Notes: a model not told the origin generated them from the letters alone. 41,216 nucleotides of DNA from Corallococcus carmarthensis (GCF_003611695.1 NZ_RAWE01000072.1:1-41216), one strand, 5' to 3'; shown: positions 1 to 10,996, counted from the stretch's first letter. A program made the numbers and translations.

Positions 1-120
1 CTCCCCCGCCCGCATGCCCCCCGGCCCCCGGAATGCGTTTCTCTTGGATGACAGGGAGCGGCCGGGGGCTTATCCAAAGAGGTCCAGGCATCGCGCACCC
101 GAACCGAGAGCGTCCAACGC

Positions 121-1389
121 ATGAAGCTGTTGCTGGCAGGCCGACGAGGAGCAAGCGACCCGCTGTTCGCCCCCACGGAGGCGTCCCTGCCCTGGCTCCA
201 GCGCGTGGAGGCCTGGGTGCGGCAGGTGGCCGAAGGGGTGCTGGAGGGCAGCCGCATCGAGGACGGCCCCCAGGGCGCTCCCGTACTGCGCCTGCGCCTG
301 CACCCGGCCGCCGCGGAGGTGTCGCTGCTCGCGGCGACCCAGGAGCGCATCGTCGTGTCCGCGGACACCAGCGCCGCGGGCCCCGGCTACCACCGCTACC
401 TGGTGGAGCTGCTCAAGGCCCTGGGCGACCTGCACGGCATCAACTGGGCCCCACCCGACGAGGACGTGGGCGTGGGCGACGCCGCGGGCTACTTCCACAC
501 CGGCGACGCGAGCCGGGTGGAGGAGCATTTCCTGGGATGGCTCCAGCACTCCGTGGGACAGGTGCTGCGCATGCGCAGCCTGGGCAGCTCCGGCTTCGCG
601 CTGTCCATGCGCTTCGGCCACACGTTCCAGCACCCCGGCGCGCTGCTCACGCCCATGGGGCCCCGCGACGAGCGCTGGCTGCGCACCGTGGCCGAGGATC
701 CGCGGCAGGGCACGGACGTGTTCCCCTGGTGGAACCCCGGTGTGGACGCGCGCGAGCGCTTCACGCGCGCCCTGTCCCGCCTGTGGACGGACGTCGTCTG
801 GCGCTCGCCGCTGCTTGAGGAAGAGCGCCAGCGCCTGCGCGACGTGGCCCGGCTGCTGGAGCAGGCGTGGCGCGAGGACCCCACGCTCCCCTACCCGTGG
901 CGCGAGTGGCAGGAGGTGCTCGGCTATCTGGGCAAGGGGGGAACGGTGGCGGAAGAGGTCCACCGCCGCGCCCTGGAGTCGCCCGGCGTCGGGCCATCGA
1001 TTGGCTACCGGCGGGGCTCCATGCAGGTGGCGCTCCCGGAGGGCTGGGAGATCCGCATCCCCGGCTCGCTGGCCGAGACGCGCCTGGGTGACGGCAGCTG
1101 GGTGGCTCGCGACCATCGCCGCAGCGTGCGCGTGCTGCCACTGGAGGACTCCGTGGAGGAGCACCTGGCGCCCACCAGCCCGGAGCGCCATGCCCTGGAG
1201 CTGGAGCACCACGGCGCTCGTGTCAGCGGCCGTGCGTCCCTGCACATGGGCCCCGGCGAGTGCCGGCTGACGGCGTTATGTCGCTCTGGAAACCGCCGCG
1301 CGCTGTGCGTGGTCAGTTTCGATGATCCGGACGAGCGGGACTGGGCCCTGGGGACCTGGCGCTCGCTGGACCACGCCGTCGCCGCCTGA
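121..1389 (+). CDS. Uncharacterised protein, 422 aa
   Basis: I do not recognise this family. The 422-residue product has no signal peptide or membrane segment, so it is probably cytoplasmic. The N-terminal half (to about residue 270) is rich in Trp and Arg and reads as a mixed alpha/beta fold. From about residue 295 there is a second segment that starts with GSMQVALPEGWEIRIP and resembles a small beta-rich domain. Codon use is typical of the neighbourhood. The ATG at 121 opens the frame with a basic start (MKLLLAGRRG), but no strong ribosome binding site is visible. The gene is followed by a 137-bp gap before glgX and is probably transcribed separately. It could be a lineage-specific myxobacterial protein. 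Confidence is high that it is coding, and no function is offered. Confidence 0.75.
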   Translation: MKLLLAGRRGASDPLFAPTEASLPWLQRVEAWVRQVAEGVLEGSRIEDGPQGAPVLRLRLHPAAAEVSLLAATQERIVVSADTSAAGPGYHRYLVELLKALGDLHGINWAPPDEDVGVGDAAGYFHTGDASRVEEHFLGWLQHSVGQVLRMRSLGSSGFALSMRFGHTFQHPGALLTPMGPRDERWLRTVAEDPRQGTDVFPWWNPGVDARERFTRALSRLWTDVVWRSPLLEEERQRLRDVARLLEQAWREDPTLPYPWREWQEVLGYLGKGGTVAEEVHRRALESPGVGPSIGYRRGSMQVALPEGWEIRIPGSLAETRLGDGSWVARDHRRSVRVLPLEDSVEEHLAPTSPERHALELEHHGARVSGRASLHMGPGECRLTALCRSGNRRALCVVSFDDPDERDWALGTWRSLDHAVAA

Positions 1390-1428
1390 CATCGCAGGTC
1401 GTTTCAGGACCTACCACTTGTCAAATCG

Positions 1429-1443
1429 CTGTCCGGTGGACAG
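1429..1443. promoter_or_regulatory. Short palindrome upstream of glgX
   Basis: CTGTCC and GGACAG are perfect 6-bp arms around a 3-nt centre, about 85 bp upstream of the glgX start in the only gap before it. It may be an operator or a weak hairpin. There is no T-tract, so a terminator is less likely. This rests on sequence symmetry alone. Confidence 0.25.
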
Positions 1444-1526
1444 TCAGCGGGCCCGTGCGTCTTGCCGCACCGCAGGGTCGCACCCACATTGCGCCGGCAC
1501 CTTCCCCACGGAATCGAGTGAGACGC

Positions 1527-3671
<2,145 letters not shown>

Positions 3672-3706
3672 TAACGTGCCGGCGCTTTTGAGCAGGAGCG
3701 CACGGC

Positions 3707-4372
3707 ATGGCGGGTGAGGGAGACGACGGCAGGCGCGGTGAGGCCGCCGTCGCGCGGGTGTACGGGGAGATCGCCTCCTCCTACGAGGTGCTCTACCCGT
3801 CCCTGCATCGCTACGGCGACCGCGTGGAGCGCTTCCTCGCGGGCGTGGTGAAGCCGGGCCTGCGTGTGCTGGACGTGGGCTGCGGCCCGGCGCTGCACAC
3901 GCGCGGGCTGGACGCGGCCGTGGACGTGGTGGGCCTGGACGTGGCGCCGGAGATGCTGGAGCTGGCGAAGCGTGCTCGGCCATCGGGTACGTGGCGCGTG
4001 CACAGCTACCTGGATCCGGTGCCGGAGGACCTGGGCCTCTTCGACGTGGCGCTGGCCATCGGCTGCCTGGACTTCTGTGACGACCTGCCGCGCGTGCTGG
4101 GGCACCTGGGCCGGGCGCTGAAGCCGGGCGGACGGATGTTGTTCACGGTGCTGGAGCGCAGGCCCGGGCTGGAGGCGCACGAGGCGGCCACGCGAGCGGT
4201 GCGCACGGCGGACACGGACGTGACGCTGCACCTGTGGAGCGCGGTGGAGACAGCGCGCGCGGTGGACCTCGCGGGAATGCGCACGGACTTCTACCTGCAC
4301 GCGCCCGGCTGGGAGCTGCTCGCGGAGGAGCGCGTGATGTGGTTCGGCTGGTGGTACGTGAAGCGCGTCTGA
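3707..4372 (+). CDS. Class I SAM-dependent methyltransferase
   Basis: A 221-aa protein of the UbiE/Methyltransf_11 type. Motif I, VLDVGCGP, begins near residue 53 and binds SAM. It is followed by the acidic strand-2 residue in VVGLDVAPEML, and by FDVALAIGCLDF and a post-motif LKPGGRMLFTV. No membrane segment is visible. The substrate cannot be read from the sequence; this superfamily covers small molecules, lipids and quinones. The ATG at 3707 follows a GGAG-type ribosome binding site (AGCAGGAGCG). It lies 35 nt downstream of glgX on the same strand, so shared transcription is possible, but no functional link to glycogen is implied. Confidence 0.85.
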   Translation: MAGEGDDGRRGEAAVARVYGEIASSYEVLYPSLHRYGDRVERFLAGVVKPGLRVLDVGCGPALHTRGLDAAVDVVGLDVAPEMLELAKRARPSGTWRVHSYLDPVPEDLGLFDVALAIGCLDFCDDLPRVLGHLGRALKPGGRMLFTVLERRPGLEAHEAATRAVRTADTDVTLHLWSAVETARAVDLAGMRTDFYLHAPGWELLAEERVMWFGWWYVKRV

Positions 4373-4604
4373 GGCGCCGTCAGGATTTCCGCACGCCCGC
4401 GTCTGCTGGCCCCGTCGGCAAGCTTCAGGGGGCGCACGGGGTTGTCCCGAGGCATCCGGATCCACGCGGTGGCGCTTTGCGCCGGGGCATGGAATTCGGA
4501 CGTTCCTCACGGCCATTACCTCCGGGTGTTCCTGCCACCATCGAAGGCCGTACCGGTCGCGCGCCACCGTGAGGCGCGCATCGAGGCCCTTGGCTGGGCA
4601 TCCA

Positions 4605-4676
4605 CACGAACTAGCTCAACGGTAGAGCACGAGACTCAAGATCTCGCATTCGAAGGTTCGACTCCTTCGTTCGCCG
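4605..4676 (+). tRNA. tRNA-like gene, anticodon CAA, short variable loop
   Basis: A 72-nt cloverleaf can be drawn. The D stem is GCTC/GAGC with loop AACGGTA. The anticodon stem is CGAGA/TCTCG (4630-4634/4642-4646) with loop CTCAAGA, giving anticodon CAA at 4637-4639. The variable loop CATTC is only 5 nt. The T stem is GAAGG/CCTTC with the canonical loop TTCGACT. The acceptor stem pairs only at five of seven positions: C3-G70, G4-C69, A5-T68, A6-T67 and C7-G66. The outer two are C-C and A-C mismatches. The discriminator is G and no CCA is encoded. CAA would read the Leu codon UUG, but bacterial tRNA-Leu has a long variable arm and A73. The variable and T arms look more like tRNA-Gln. It may be a degenerate tRNA, an unusual isoacceptor or a tRNA-derived element. 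The gaps on either side (4373-4604 and 4677-4944) hold no recognised gene. Confidence 0.6.
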
Positions 4677-4944
4677 GGACCCCGTCGTTTCCGCTGGTGC
4701 CAACGCGAGTCCACCGCGTCCTCCTCCCCTCTCCGCACACTGGCCGGCCGCCAGGGCCTCCGGAGGCTTCCGTGCTGTTCGCGGAACGCTCCGGTCGCCG
4801 TCCGTGGCCGGTATCCGGTGTGGATGTTCGGGAGGCTGAACGCGGATCCGGACGGTCTGTTCGCGCGACGCGCCCGTGGGGCGGCGGGGTCCTTTTCTCC
4901 AGCAGCCGGGCTGCACTCTTTTCTTGTCGTCGAGGTGACGTGTC

Positions 4945-6069
4945 ATGGGCATCGGTCGGGTGGAAGTGGCGCAGAACGAGCGGCTGTTCGTGGTGGTGAA
5001 CGGGCGGGCGGAGCAGTACCTGGGGCCGGGCCGGCACTGGGTGGTGCGTCCGTTCCAGCACGTCCGCTTCGAGCGCGTGCCGCTGGAGCCACCCGTCACC
5101 CGCCTGGACGAGGCGAAGCTCGCGTTGGTGCCGGAGAAGGACCTCCAGGTGCTGGAGCTGGGCGCGGACGAGCGCGCGGTGGTCTTCCATCACGGCCAGC
5201 CGGTGCGGTGGCTGGGGCGGGGACAGCACCAGGTGTGGACGGCGCAGCGGCTGCCCGGTCGTACCGGTCGGCCCGAGACGCCGACCGTGCGGGTGGAGCG
5301 CGTGGACGTGTCCGGGGTGGCGACGAATTCCCCGCGGGACGAGGTGCGCGCGCTGATTCCGGCCAGTGACTACGTGGAGGCCACGGCCACGGAGGGCACG
5401 GTGGCGCTGCGCTACGTGGACGGCGTGCTGGACGCGGTGCTGCCGCCGGGCCGGCACGCGGCGTGGACGGTCGCGCAGAAGGTGCAGTTCGCGGTCATCG
5501 ACCTGCGCGAGAAGCTGCTCCACGTCACCGGCCAGGAGGTGATGACGAAGGACCGCGTGTCACTGCGGCTCAACCTGTCCGCGGCGTACCGGGTGGTGGA
5601 CGCGCGCCGGCTGGCGGTGGTGGCGCGGGCGCCGGATGAAATCCTCTACCTGGCGATGCAGCTCGCGGCGCGCGAGGCCGTGTCCACGCGCACGCTGGAC
5701 GAACTGCTCGCGGCGCGCGAGGCGGTGTCCGAGGAGCTGAACGCGCAGGTGAAGTCCGGGGCGGAGGGCGTGGGTCTGGAGCTGCTGCGCTTCGGCATCA
5801 AGGACGTGGTGCTGCCGAAGGAGATGAAGGACCTGCTCAACCGGGTCATCCAGGCGCAGAAGGAGGCGGAGGCGAACGTCATCCTGCGGCGCGAGGAGAC
5901 GGCGGCGACGCGCTCCATGGCGCAGACGGCGAAGGTGCTCGCGGAGAACCCGCTGCTCGTGCGTCTCAAGGAGCTGGAGGCGTACAAGGACCTGGCCGCG
6001 AAGGTGGGTCAGGTGCACCTGGTGCTGGGTGAGGGCGCGGTGCCCACGCTCCAGCTCAAGGGGGGCTGA
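4945..6069 (+). CDS. Slipin/SPFH (band 7, stomatin-like) protein
   Basis: A 374-aa SPFH-domain protein of the slipin type. The band-7 core spans roughly residues 150-330, with typical strands such as LLHVTGQEVMTKDRVSLRLN followed by a helix-rich oligomerisation stretch (REAVSTRTLDELLAAREAVS) and FGIKDVVLPKEMKDLLNRVI. A charged coiled-coil tail follows (AQKEAEANVILRREE). The first 140 residues are an extra beta-rich region without a membrane segment, so attachment to the membrane, if any, must be peripheral. Slipins form oligomeric scaffolds at membranes; the role here is unknown. The ATG at 4945 has a GAGGTG ribosome binding site 7 nt upstream. A strong hairpin follows the gene, which is probably monocistronic. 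Confidence 0.85.
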   Translation: MGIGRVEVAQNERLFVVVNGRAEQYLGPGRHWVVRPFQHVRFERVPLEPPVTRLDEAKLALVPEKDLQVLELGADERAVVFHHGQPVRWLGRGQHQVWTAQRLPGRTGRPETPTVRVERVDVSGVATNSPRDEVRALIPASDYVEATATEGTVALRYVDGVLDAVLPPGRHAAWTVAQKVQFAVIDLREKLLHVTGQEVMTKDRVSLRLNLSAAYRVVDARRLAVVARAPDEILYLAMQLAAREAVSTRTLDELLAAREAVSEELNAQVKSGAEGVGLELLRFGIKDVVLPKEMKDLLNRVIQAQKEAEANVILRREETAATRSMAQTAKVLAENPLLVRLKELEAYKDLAAKVGQVHLVLGEGAVPTLQLKGG

Positions 6070-6085
6070 GCCTGCTGTGACTGTT

Positions 6086-6120
6086 GGGGCCCTCGGACCG
6101 GAAGCACGGTCCGGGGGCCT
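6086..6120 (+). terminator. Hairpin terminator after the slipin gene
   Basis: CGGACCG (6094-6100) pairs with CGGTCCG (6107-6113) around a 6-nt loop. The stem extends outward with CCC/GGG-type pairs down to about 6087/6120. The T-tract is poor (CCTTCGT). It separates the slipin gene from the defence pair. Confidence 0.6.
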
Positions 6121-6195
6121 TCGTGCGTTCAGCGGGTTTCGTAGCGACGTGGCTACCGGTTGACCCCTCCCCCTGTTTCGGGCGAGCTAGGGCGC

Positions 6196-7491
6196 ATGTA
6201 CGTGAAAGAGGTCCACCTCTCCAACATCCGGTCCATCGAGTCGCTGGTTTGGGCACTGCCGGATCATCCGGGGCCCGGGTGGCACGTCATCATCGGTGAC
6301 AACGGTGCCGGTAAGAGTTCGTTCCTGCGGTCCATCGCGCTCGCGCTGGTAGGACCAGATGAAGCCAAAGCTCTGCGCCAAGACTGGAACGAGTGGCTGC
6401 GAGGGAATGAGCTGAATGGGTCCATCCGGCTCCAGCTTGCTCCAACACCGGACTACGATCTCATTGTGGGAATACCGGAGACTCCTAACGCTCCGTACTT
6501 CCTCGATCTGAGGTTCTCGCGCAGCTTGACCGAGGTCCGGCCGCTTCATTCCTCCTCGGCGACCTCAGCTCCCGAGCATTCCGTTTGGGGAAATGGCTCG
6601 GGCTGGTTCAGCGCTTCATACGGTCCGTTCCGACGGTTCACGGGTGGCGACTTGGAGCAGGAGAAGCTGTTCCATCTGAATCCAAAGCTGGCCCGGCACT
6701 TGTCCGTATTCGGCGAGTCCGTCGCACTCTCGGAAAGCCTCGAGTGGCTCAAGCTTCTCCAATTCAAGAAGCTGGAGAATGACTCTGAGGGAAACCTTCT
6801 TGAGCCATTGAAGCAGTTCATCAACCAGCCCGACTTCCTACCCAACGAAGCCCGACTTGAATCCATCTCGTCCAAGGGGGTCCGGTTCGTCGACGGCAAT
6901 GGTTGCGCGGTTCCCGTCGAGAATCTGAGCGACGGCTACCGCTCCATCCTGAGCATGACCTTCGAACTGATCCGCCAGCTCGCGCGCACCTATGGTGGCA
7001 ACGAGCTGTTTGCCCCCGGGGACGCAACGACCATCGTTGTTCCTGGTGTGGTACTGATTGACGAGATCGACGCGCACCTGCACCCGATGTGGCAGCGCCG
7101 TGTGGGACGGTGGTTCCGCGAACACTTCCCCAACATCCAGTTCATCGTCACGACCCACAGTCCCCTTATCTGCCAAGCCGCGACCGTGGGCAGCGTGTTC
7201 CGTCTCCCCAGGCCAGGGAGTGACGAAGAAGCGGAAATGATCACCGGAGTCGCGCTCGATCGATTGCTCTACGGCAACGTCCTGGACGCGTACAGCACCG
7301 GGGTTTTTGGCGACGTGGTTCTGCGCTCGGACGAAGGAATGGAGAAGCTCGAGCGGCTGGCAACGCTCAATCAGAAGGAACTCGCGCAGGGACTTTCGTC
7401 CGAGGAGCAGGCGGAACAGCAACAACTGCGCGCCCAACTTCCCACTGCGTCGAGCCCTCTTTCGTCCAGCACGGAGGTGCCGCAGCCTTGA
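6196..7491 (+). CDS. ptuA: Septu-like PtuA ATPase (AAA/ABC-type)
   Basis: A 431-aa SMC/ABC-like ATPase of the kind paired with HNH nucleases in Septu anti-phage systems. Walker A GDNGAGKSS lies at residues 34-42. An ABC-signature-like LSDGYRS starts near 244, Walker B VVLIDEIDAHLH near 284-295, and a switch-His motif TTHSP near 319. The tail (from about 375) is charged and helical, as in other AAA/HNH pairs. PtuA is thought to oligomerise and gate the PtuB nuclease. I chose the ATG at 6196 because MYVKEVHLSNIRSI is the usual first strand of the family; a TTG at 6160 is in frame but less likely. Base composition is visibly less G/C-extreme than in the flanking genes, consistent with horizontal acquisition. 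The stop overlaps the ptuB start by 4 nt. Confidence 0.85.
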   Translation: MYVKEVHLSNIRSIESLVWALPDHPGPGWHVIIGDNGAGKSSFLRSIALALVGPDEAKALRQDWNEWLRGNELNGSIRLQLAPTPDYDLIVGIPETPNAPYFLDLRFSRSLTEVRPLHSSSATSAPEHSVWGNGSGWFSASYGPFRRFTGGDLEQEKLFHLNPKLARHLSVFGESVALSESLEWLKLLQFKKLENDSEGNLLEPLKQFINQPDFLPNEARLESISSKGVRFVDGNGCAVPVENLSDGYRSILSMTFELIRQLARTYGGNELFAPGDATTIVVPGVVLIDEIDAHLHPMWQRRVGRWFREHFPNIQFIVTTHSPLICQAATVGSVFRLPRPGSDEEAEMITGVALDRLLYGNVLDAYSTGVFGDVVLRSDEGMEKLERLATLNQKELAQGLSSEEQAEQQQLRAQLPTASSPLSSSTEVPQP

Positions 7492-8297
7492 TTCGCCTCC
7501 CGAATTTTCCTCTGCCAGAGCCCGCCAATTCGCAACTCGCCGGATACCAGCACGAAATCGATTCGCTCCCCGACTACGAGACGCGCGTCAAGCGCGCAAA
7601 GGAGCGATTCAGCAGGCTGAACAGGATAGGCGACCCGACCTTCGATATCGTCAAGGCGACCCTGTCGAAGATGTGCGTGGGAGCGCAACGCTGCGCCTAC
7701 TGCGAGGACTCACTGGCCGACGAGGTGGAGCACATCCGGCCCAAGGCGCTGTATCCGGAACTGGCCTTCGCCTGGATGAACTACCTGTATGCCTGCGGCC
7801 CTTGCAACAGCCCGAAGAGCAGCAACTTCGCGGTTTTTGCCTCAGAGACTGGTGTCCCTACGGACGTGAGCCGTCGTCGCGGCGCGCCTATACTTCCACC
7901 CGTCTCGGGTACTCCAGTACTGCTCGATCCTCGCGTAGAGGATCCGATGAACTTCATGAAGCTAGATCTCCTGGGAACCTTTCTGTTCAAGGTCACTTCG
8001 GAACCTGGCACCGTGGAATACCAGCGCGCGAAGTACACCATCGATCTTCTCAGGCTCAACAGGCGCGAAGCACTCCAGACTGCACGCCGCAGCGCCTTCG
8101 GGGACTTTCACGCTCATCTCACAAGGTATGCCCAAGAGCGTGCCCGCGGCCACGCTCCCGAACACCTCCAGCACCTCGCACAGGACATCCAGACACGGCA
8201 GCACGCCACGGTCTGGCGGGAGATGAAGCGCCAGCACCTGCTCATCCCGGAGCTGAAGCGACTGTTCGAAGCGGCTCCCGAAGCCCTCAACTGGTAG
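7488..8297 (+). CDS. ptuB: Septu-like PtuB HNH endonuclease
   Basis: A 269-aa protein with an HNH nuclease core of the PtuB/TIGR02646 type. Zinc-binding Cys69 and Cys72 lie in CAYCE, catalytic His82 lies in EVEHIRPKALYPEL, and Cys103 and Cys106 lie in ACGPCNSPKSSNF. The later LLDPRVEDP and the helix around LLRLNRREAL match the C-terminal part of PtuB proteins. The expected role is to cut nucleic acid (DNA or tRNA, depending on system) once released or activated by PtuA. The start is a TTG at 7488 in a TTGA overlap with the ptuA stop, with GGAGG at 7473-7477 as ribosome binding site, which implies tight translational coupling. No reverse transcriptase or ncRNA of a retron is seen nearby, so a stand-alone Septu is favoured. 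Confidence 0.87.
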   Translation: MIRLPNFPLPEPANSQLAGYQHEIDSLPDYETRVKRAKERFSRLNRIGDPTFDIVKATLSKMCVGAQRCAYCEDSLADEVEHIRPKALYPELAFAWMNYLYACGPCNSPKSSNFAVFASETGVPTDVSRRRGAPILPPVSGTPVLLDPRVEDPMNFMKLDLLGTFLFKVTSEPGTVEYQRAKYTIDLLRLNRREALQTARRSAFGDFHAHLTRYAQERARGHAPEHLQHLAQDIQTRQHATVWREMKRQHLLIPELKRLFEAAPEALNW

Positions 8298-8304
8298 TGC
8301 CGGA

Positions 8305-8327
8305 CCCTGTGGCCCTGTAGCCACGGG
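8305..8327 (+). terminator. Hairpin after ptuB
   Basis: GTGGC (8309-8313) pairs with GCCAC (8320-8324), extended by CCC/GGG with a single bulged T. There is no T-tract, so it is at best a weak or Rho-assisted end for the ptuAB transcript. Confidence 0.4.
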
Positions 8328-8442
8328 CCCGCGCCTGGACTGTCTCCCGGCGCCCCCACTCCTAGCGTTTCCAGAGGGAAACCTGCGTTGGCCCGGGGGC
8401 TGCAATGTCCCCGGGCACACCCTGAAACCAAGGTTCCCGACC

Positions 8443-10956
8443 ATGCGAGTCCTGCTCGCCACGCTCTTCGTCTGCCTTCTGTCCGCCCCGGCCTCCGCAC
8501 AACCCTGTCCTCCCGCCGCGTCGCCCACCGCTGGCGTGGCCCAGGGCACCCTTGTGGCGCGCTTCCGTGCGCAGCCGCAGCAGGCGGACTCCACGGCGTG
8601 CCCGGACATGGAGCCGCGCACCTTCAGCCTCAAGCACACGGAGGTGGACGCGGAGGTCAGCGGCTTCCTCGCGTCCGTCACCGTGACGCAGGTGTTCGAG
8701 AACCCCTACGCCTCGCCGCTCGAAGCGCTCTACGTCTTCCCGCTGCCGGAGATGGCCGCCGTGGACGGCATGGAGATGCACCTGGGCGAGCGCGTCATCC
8801 AGGGCGTCATCCAGACCCGCGAGCAGGCCCGCGACACCTACGAGCGCGCCAAGGCCGAGGGCAAGACGGCCGCGCTGCTCGACCAGGAACGCCCCAACAT
8901 CTTCACCCAGTCCGTCGCCAACATCCTCCCCGGCGAAACCATTCGCGTGCGCATCCACTACGTGGAGCGCCTCACCTACGACGCCGGCACCTACCGCTTC
9001 AGCTTCCCCATGGTCGTCGGGCCCCGCTACATCGGCGGCACCCCGCTGCCCACGCGCCAGGGTGAAGGCGAGGAGCCGGACACCACCACCGTCCCCGACG
9101 CGAGCCGCATCACGCCCCCGGTGCTCACCGACACGCGCAGCGGCCATGACATCCAGCTCACCGTGCGCATGGACGCGGGCCTCCCGGTCCACTCGCTGCG
9201 CTCCACCACCCACCGCGTGGACGTGACCCGCAACGGCCAGTCCCGCGCCACGGTGAGCCTGGGCCGCGACGACCGCATCCCCAACAAGGACTTCGTCCTG
9301 GAGTACGTCGTCGCCGACGCGCTCATCCGCCCCGCCGTCCTCATGCACCGCGACCCCGGCGCGGACCACGGCTACTTCCTGGTGATGCTCAACCCGCAGC
9401 TGTCCCCCACCGAGAAGGAGATCGTCCCTCGCGAGCTCTACATGGTGCTGGACACGTCCTGCTCGCAGTCCGGCCTCGCGATTGAAAAGTCCAAGGCCAT
9501 CACCAAGGAGGTCCTCAACCACCTGATGCCGGAGGACACCTTCCAGGTCCTCAACTTCGACACGCAGGTGACCAAGTTCGCCCCCACCGCCGTCCCCGCC
9601 ACGCCGGAGAACATCCAGAACGCCCTGCCCTACGTGGCCAACTTCTGGGGCGGTGGCGGCACCGACGTGAACATCGCCGCCCGCGAAGCCATGCTGCCCG
9701 CGAACGACCCGGCCCGCCTGCGCATGGTGCTCTTCATGACGGACGGCCTCATCGGCGCGGACGAACAGGTGCTCGCCACGCTCCAGGAGAACCTGCGTGA
9801 AGAGACGCGCATCTTCTCCGCCGGCGTGGGCTCCAGCACGAACCGCTACCTCATCACCAAGATGGGCGAACTCGGCCGCGGCGCCTCCACCCTCGTCAAC
9901 CTCAACCGCCCGGAGGAAGACGTCGCCCGCGAATTCGAGCAGCGCATGCGCGGCCCCGTCCTCACCTCGCTCGTGGTGGACACCGACGGCCTGCCCGTCA
10001 GCGACGTGTACCCGAAGTCCGTGCCGGACCTCTTCGCCGGCCAGCCGCTGTTCCTCGTGGGCAAGTTCACCGGCACCGGCGACGGCGTCCTCCGCATCTC
10101 CGGCCGCGTGCGCGGCGAGGTCCGCCGCTTCGACGTGCCCGTGCACTTCCCCGAAGCCGCCCCGGAGCACGACTCGCTCAAGAGCCTCTGGGCCCGCCAG
10201 CGCATCGAGGAGCTGACCGTGGAGGGCTACCGCGGCGAGACGCCCGAAGTCGTGCAGGGCATCACCGACACCGCGCTCCAGTACCACCTCATGAGCCGCT
10301 ACACGTCCTTCGTCGCGGTGGAGCAGGTGGCCCGCACGGCCCCCAACGGCGAGACGGTGCGCGAGATGGTCCCCGTGCAGCTCCCCGACGGCATGGTCGC
10401 GGGCGCGCTCAGCCGCGAGGAGATTCCGCCCGGTGACCCCATCATCTCCGTGCGCGCCCCGCGCAACGCCCGCCGCGTCACCGCCTACTTCCCCTTCGGC
10501 CTGGTGAAGCCGCTCACGTTCGACACGCTCACCCGTTCGTGGCGCGGCCGCTTCCTGGTGCCGCTGGGCATCGAGGATGGCTACTACACCGTGTTCATCA
10601 TCGCGGAGCTGGCGGACGGCCGCGTGGAGCGCAGCGAGGTGCGCTACCGCCTGGACTCCAAGGGCAATGACTTCGACGTCGTCCTCTCCCAGAAGGAAGT
10701 GGCCCCCGGTGACACGCTGACGCTGGACGTGGACGCGGTGGAGGCCACGCAGGAGGTCAGCGTGTACGGCGACCTCTTTGGCGACGACCAGCAGTTGCTC
10801 GACACGCAGGACCCCCTGCGCTTCACGAAGGCGCTGGTCATCCCCGAGGGCACGCCGGCCGGCACGTATGAGCTGGTGTTCGTGGCCCGCGACGCGGCAG
10901 GCAACCGCTTCGAGCGCCGGGAGACGCTGCGCGTCATCCACGCTCGGCGTGACTGA
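8443..10956 (+). CDS. Secreted VIT and VWA domain protein
   Basis: An 837-aa exported protein. The signal peptide MRVLLATLFVCLLSAPASA is followed by QPCPP. A vault/inter-alpha-trypsin (VIT) domain follows at about residues 50-175, with the typical VTQVFENPYASPLEALYVFP and the ERPNIFTQSVANILPGE segment. A von Willebrand A domain starts near 329. Its MIDAS motif DTSCS is intact, and GGGGTDVN and FMTDG supply the other metal ligands. The C-terminal third contains Ig-like beta domains (about 740-830). No C-terminal membrane anchor is visible, so it is periplasmic or secreted. Family members act in adhesion or protein interaction with divalent metal; the partner is unknown. A strong terminator follows. 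The ATG at 8443 is fixed by the signal peptide. Confidence 0.88.
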   Translation: MRVLLATLFVCLLSAPASAQPCPPAASPTAGVAQGTLVARFRAQPQQADSTACPDMEPRTFSLKHTEVDAEVSGFLASVTVTQVFENPYASPLEALYVFPLPEMAAVDGMEMHLGERVIQGVIQTREQARDTYERAKAEGKTAALLDQERPNIFTQSVANILPGETIRVRIHYVERLTYDAGTYRFSFPMVVGPRYIGGTPLPTRQGEGEEPDTTTVPDASRITPPVLTDTRSGHDIQLTVRMDAGLPVHSLRSTTHRVDVTRNGQSRATVSLGRDDRIPNKDFVLEYVVADALIRPAVLMHRDPGADHGYFLVMLNPQLSPTEKEIVPRELYMVLDTSCSQSGLAIEKSKAITKEVLNHLMPEDTFQVLNFDTQVTKFAPTAVPATPENIQNALPYVANFWGGGGTDVNIAAREAMLPANDPARLRMVLFMTDGLIGADEQVLATLQENLREETRIFSAGVGSSTNRYLITKMGELGRGASTLVNLNRPEEDVAREFEQRMRGPVLTSLVVDTDGLPVSDVYPKSVPDLFAGQPLFLVGKFTGTGDGVLRISGRVRGEVRRFDVPVHFPEAAPEHDSLKSLWARQRIEELTVEGYRGETPEVVQGITDTALQYHLMSRYTSFVAVEQVARTAPNGETVREMVPVQLPDGMVAGALSREEIPPGDPIISVRAPRNARRVTAYFPFGLVKPLTFDTLTRSWRGRFLVPLGIEDGYYTVFIIAELADGRVERSEVRYRLDSKGNDFDVVLSQKEVAPGDTLTLDVDAVEATQEVSVYGDLFGDDQQLLDTQDPLRFTKALVIPEGTPAGTYELVFVARDAAGNRFERRETLRVIHARRD

Positions 10957-10996
10957 CCCGCGAATCAATCTCGGGTACCCTGACGGTCCGTTTCCG

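Noticed and set aside
4373-4999. 185-codon plus-strand open frame covering the tRNA-like gene
   Set aside because: It runs through the cloverleaf and the start of the slipin gene. There is no ribosome binding site and the composition is non-coding-like.
6121-8442. Retron (reverse transcriptase plus msr/msd RNA) next to the PtuAB pair
   Set aside because: Retron Ec78-type systems carry PtuAB, so I looked for an RT gene or structured RNA in the flanks. Only short gaps with simple hairpins are present.
8362-10968. 868-codon open frame on the minus strand
   Set aside because: It lies opposite the VIT-VWA gene, which has a signal peptide and intact domains. The antisense product is His/Val/Gly-rich with no motif.
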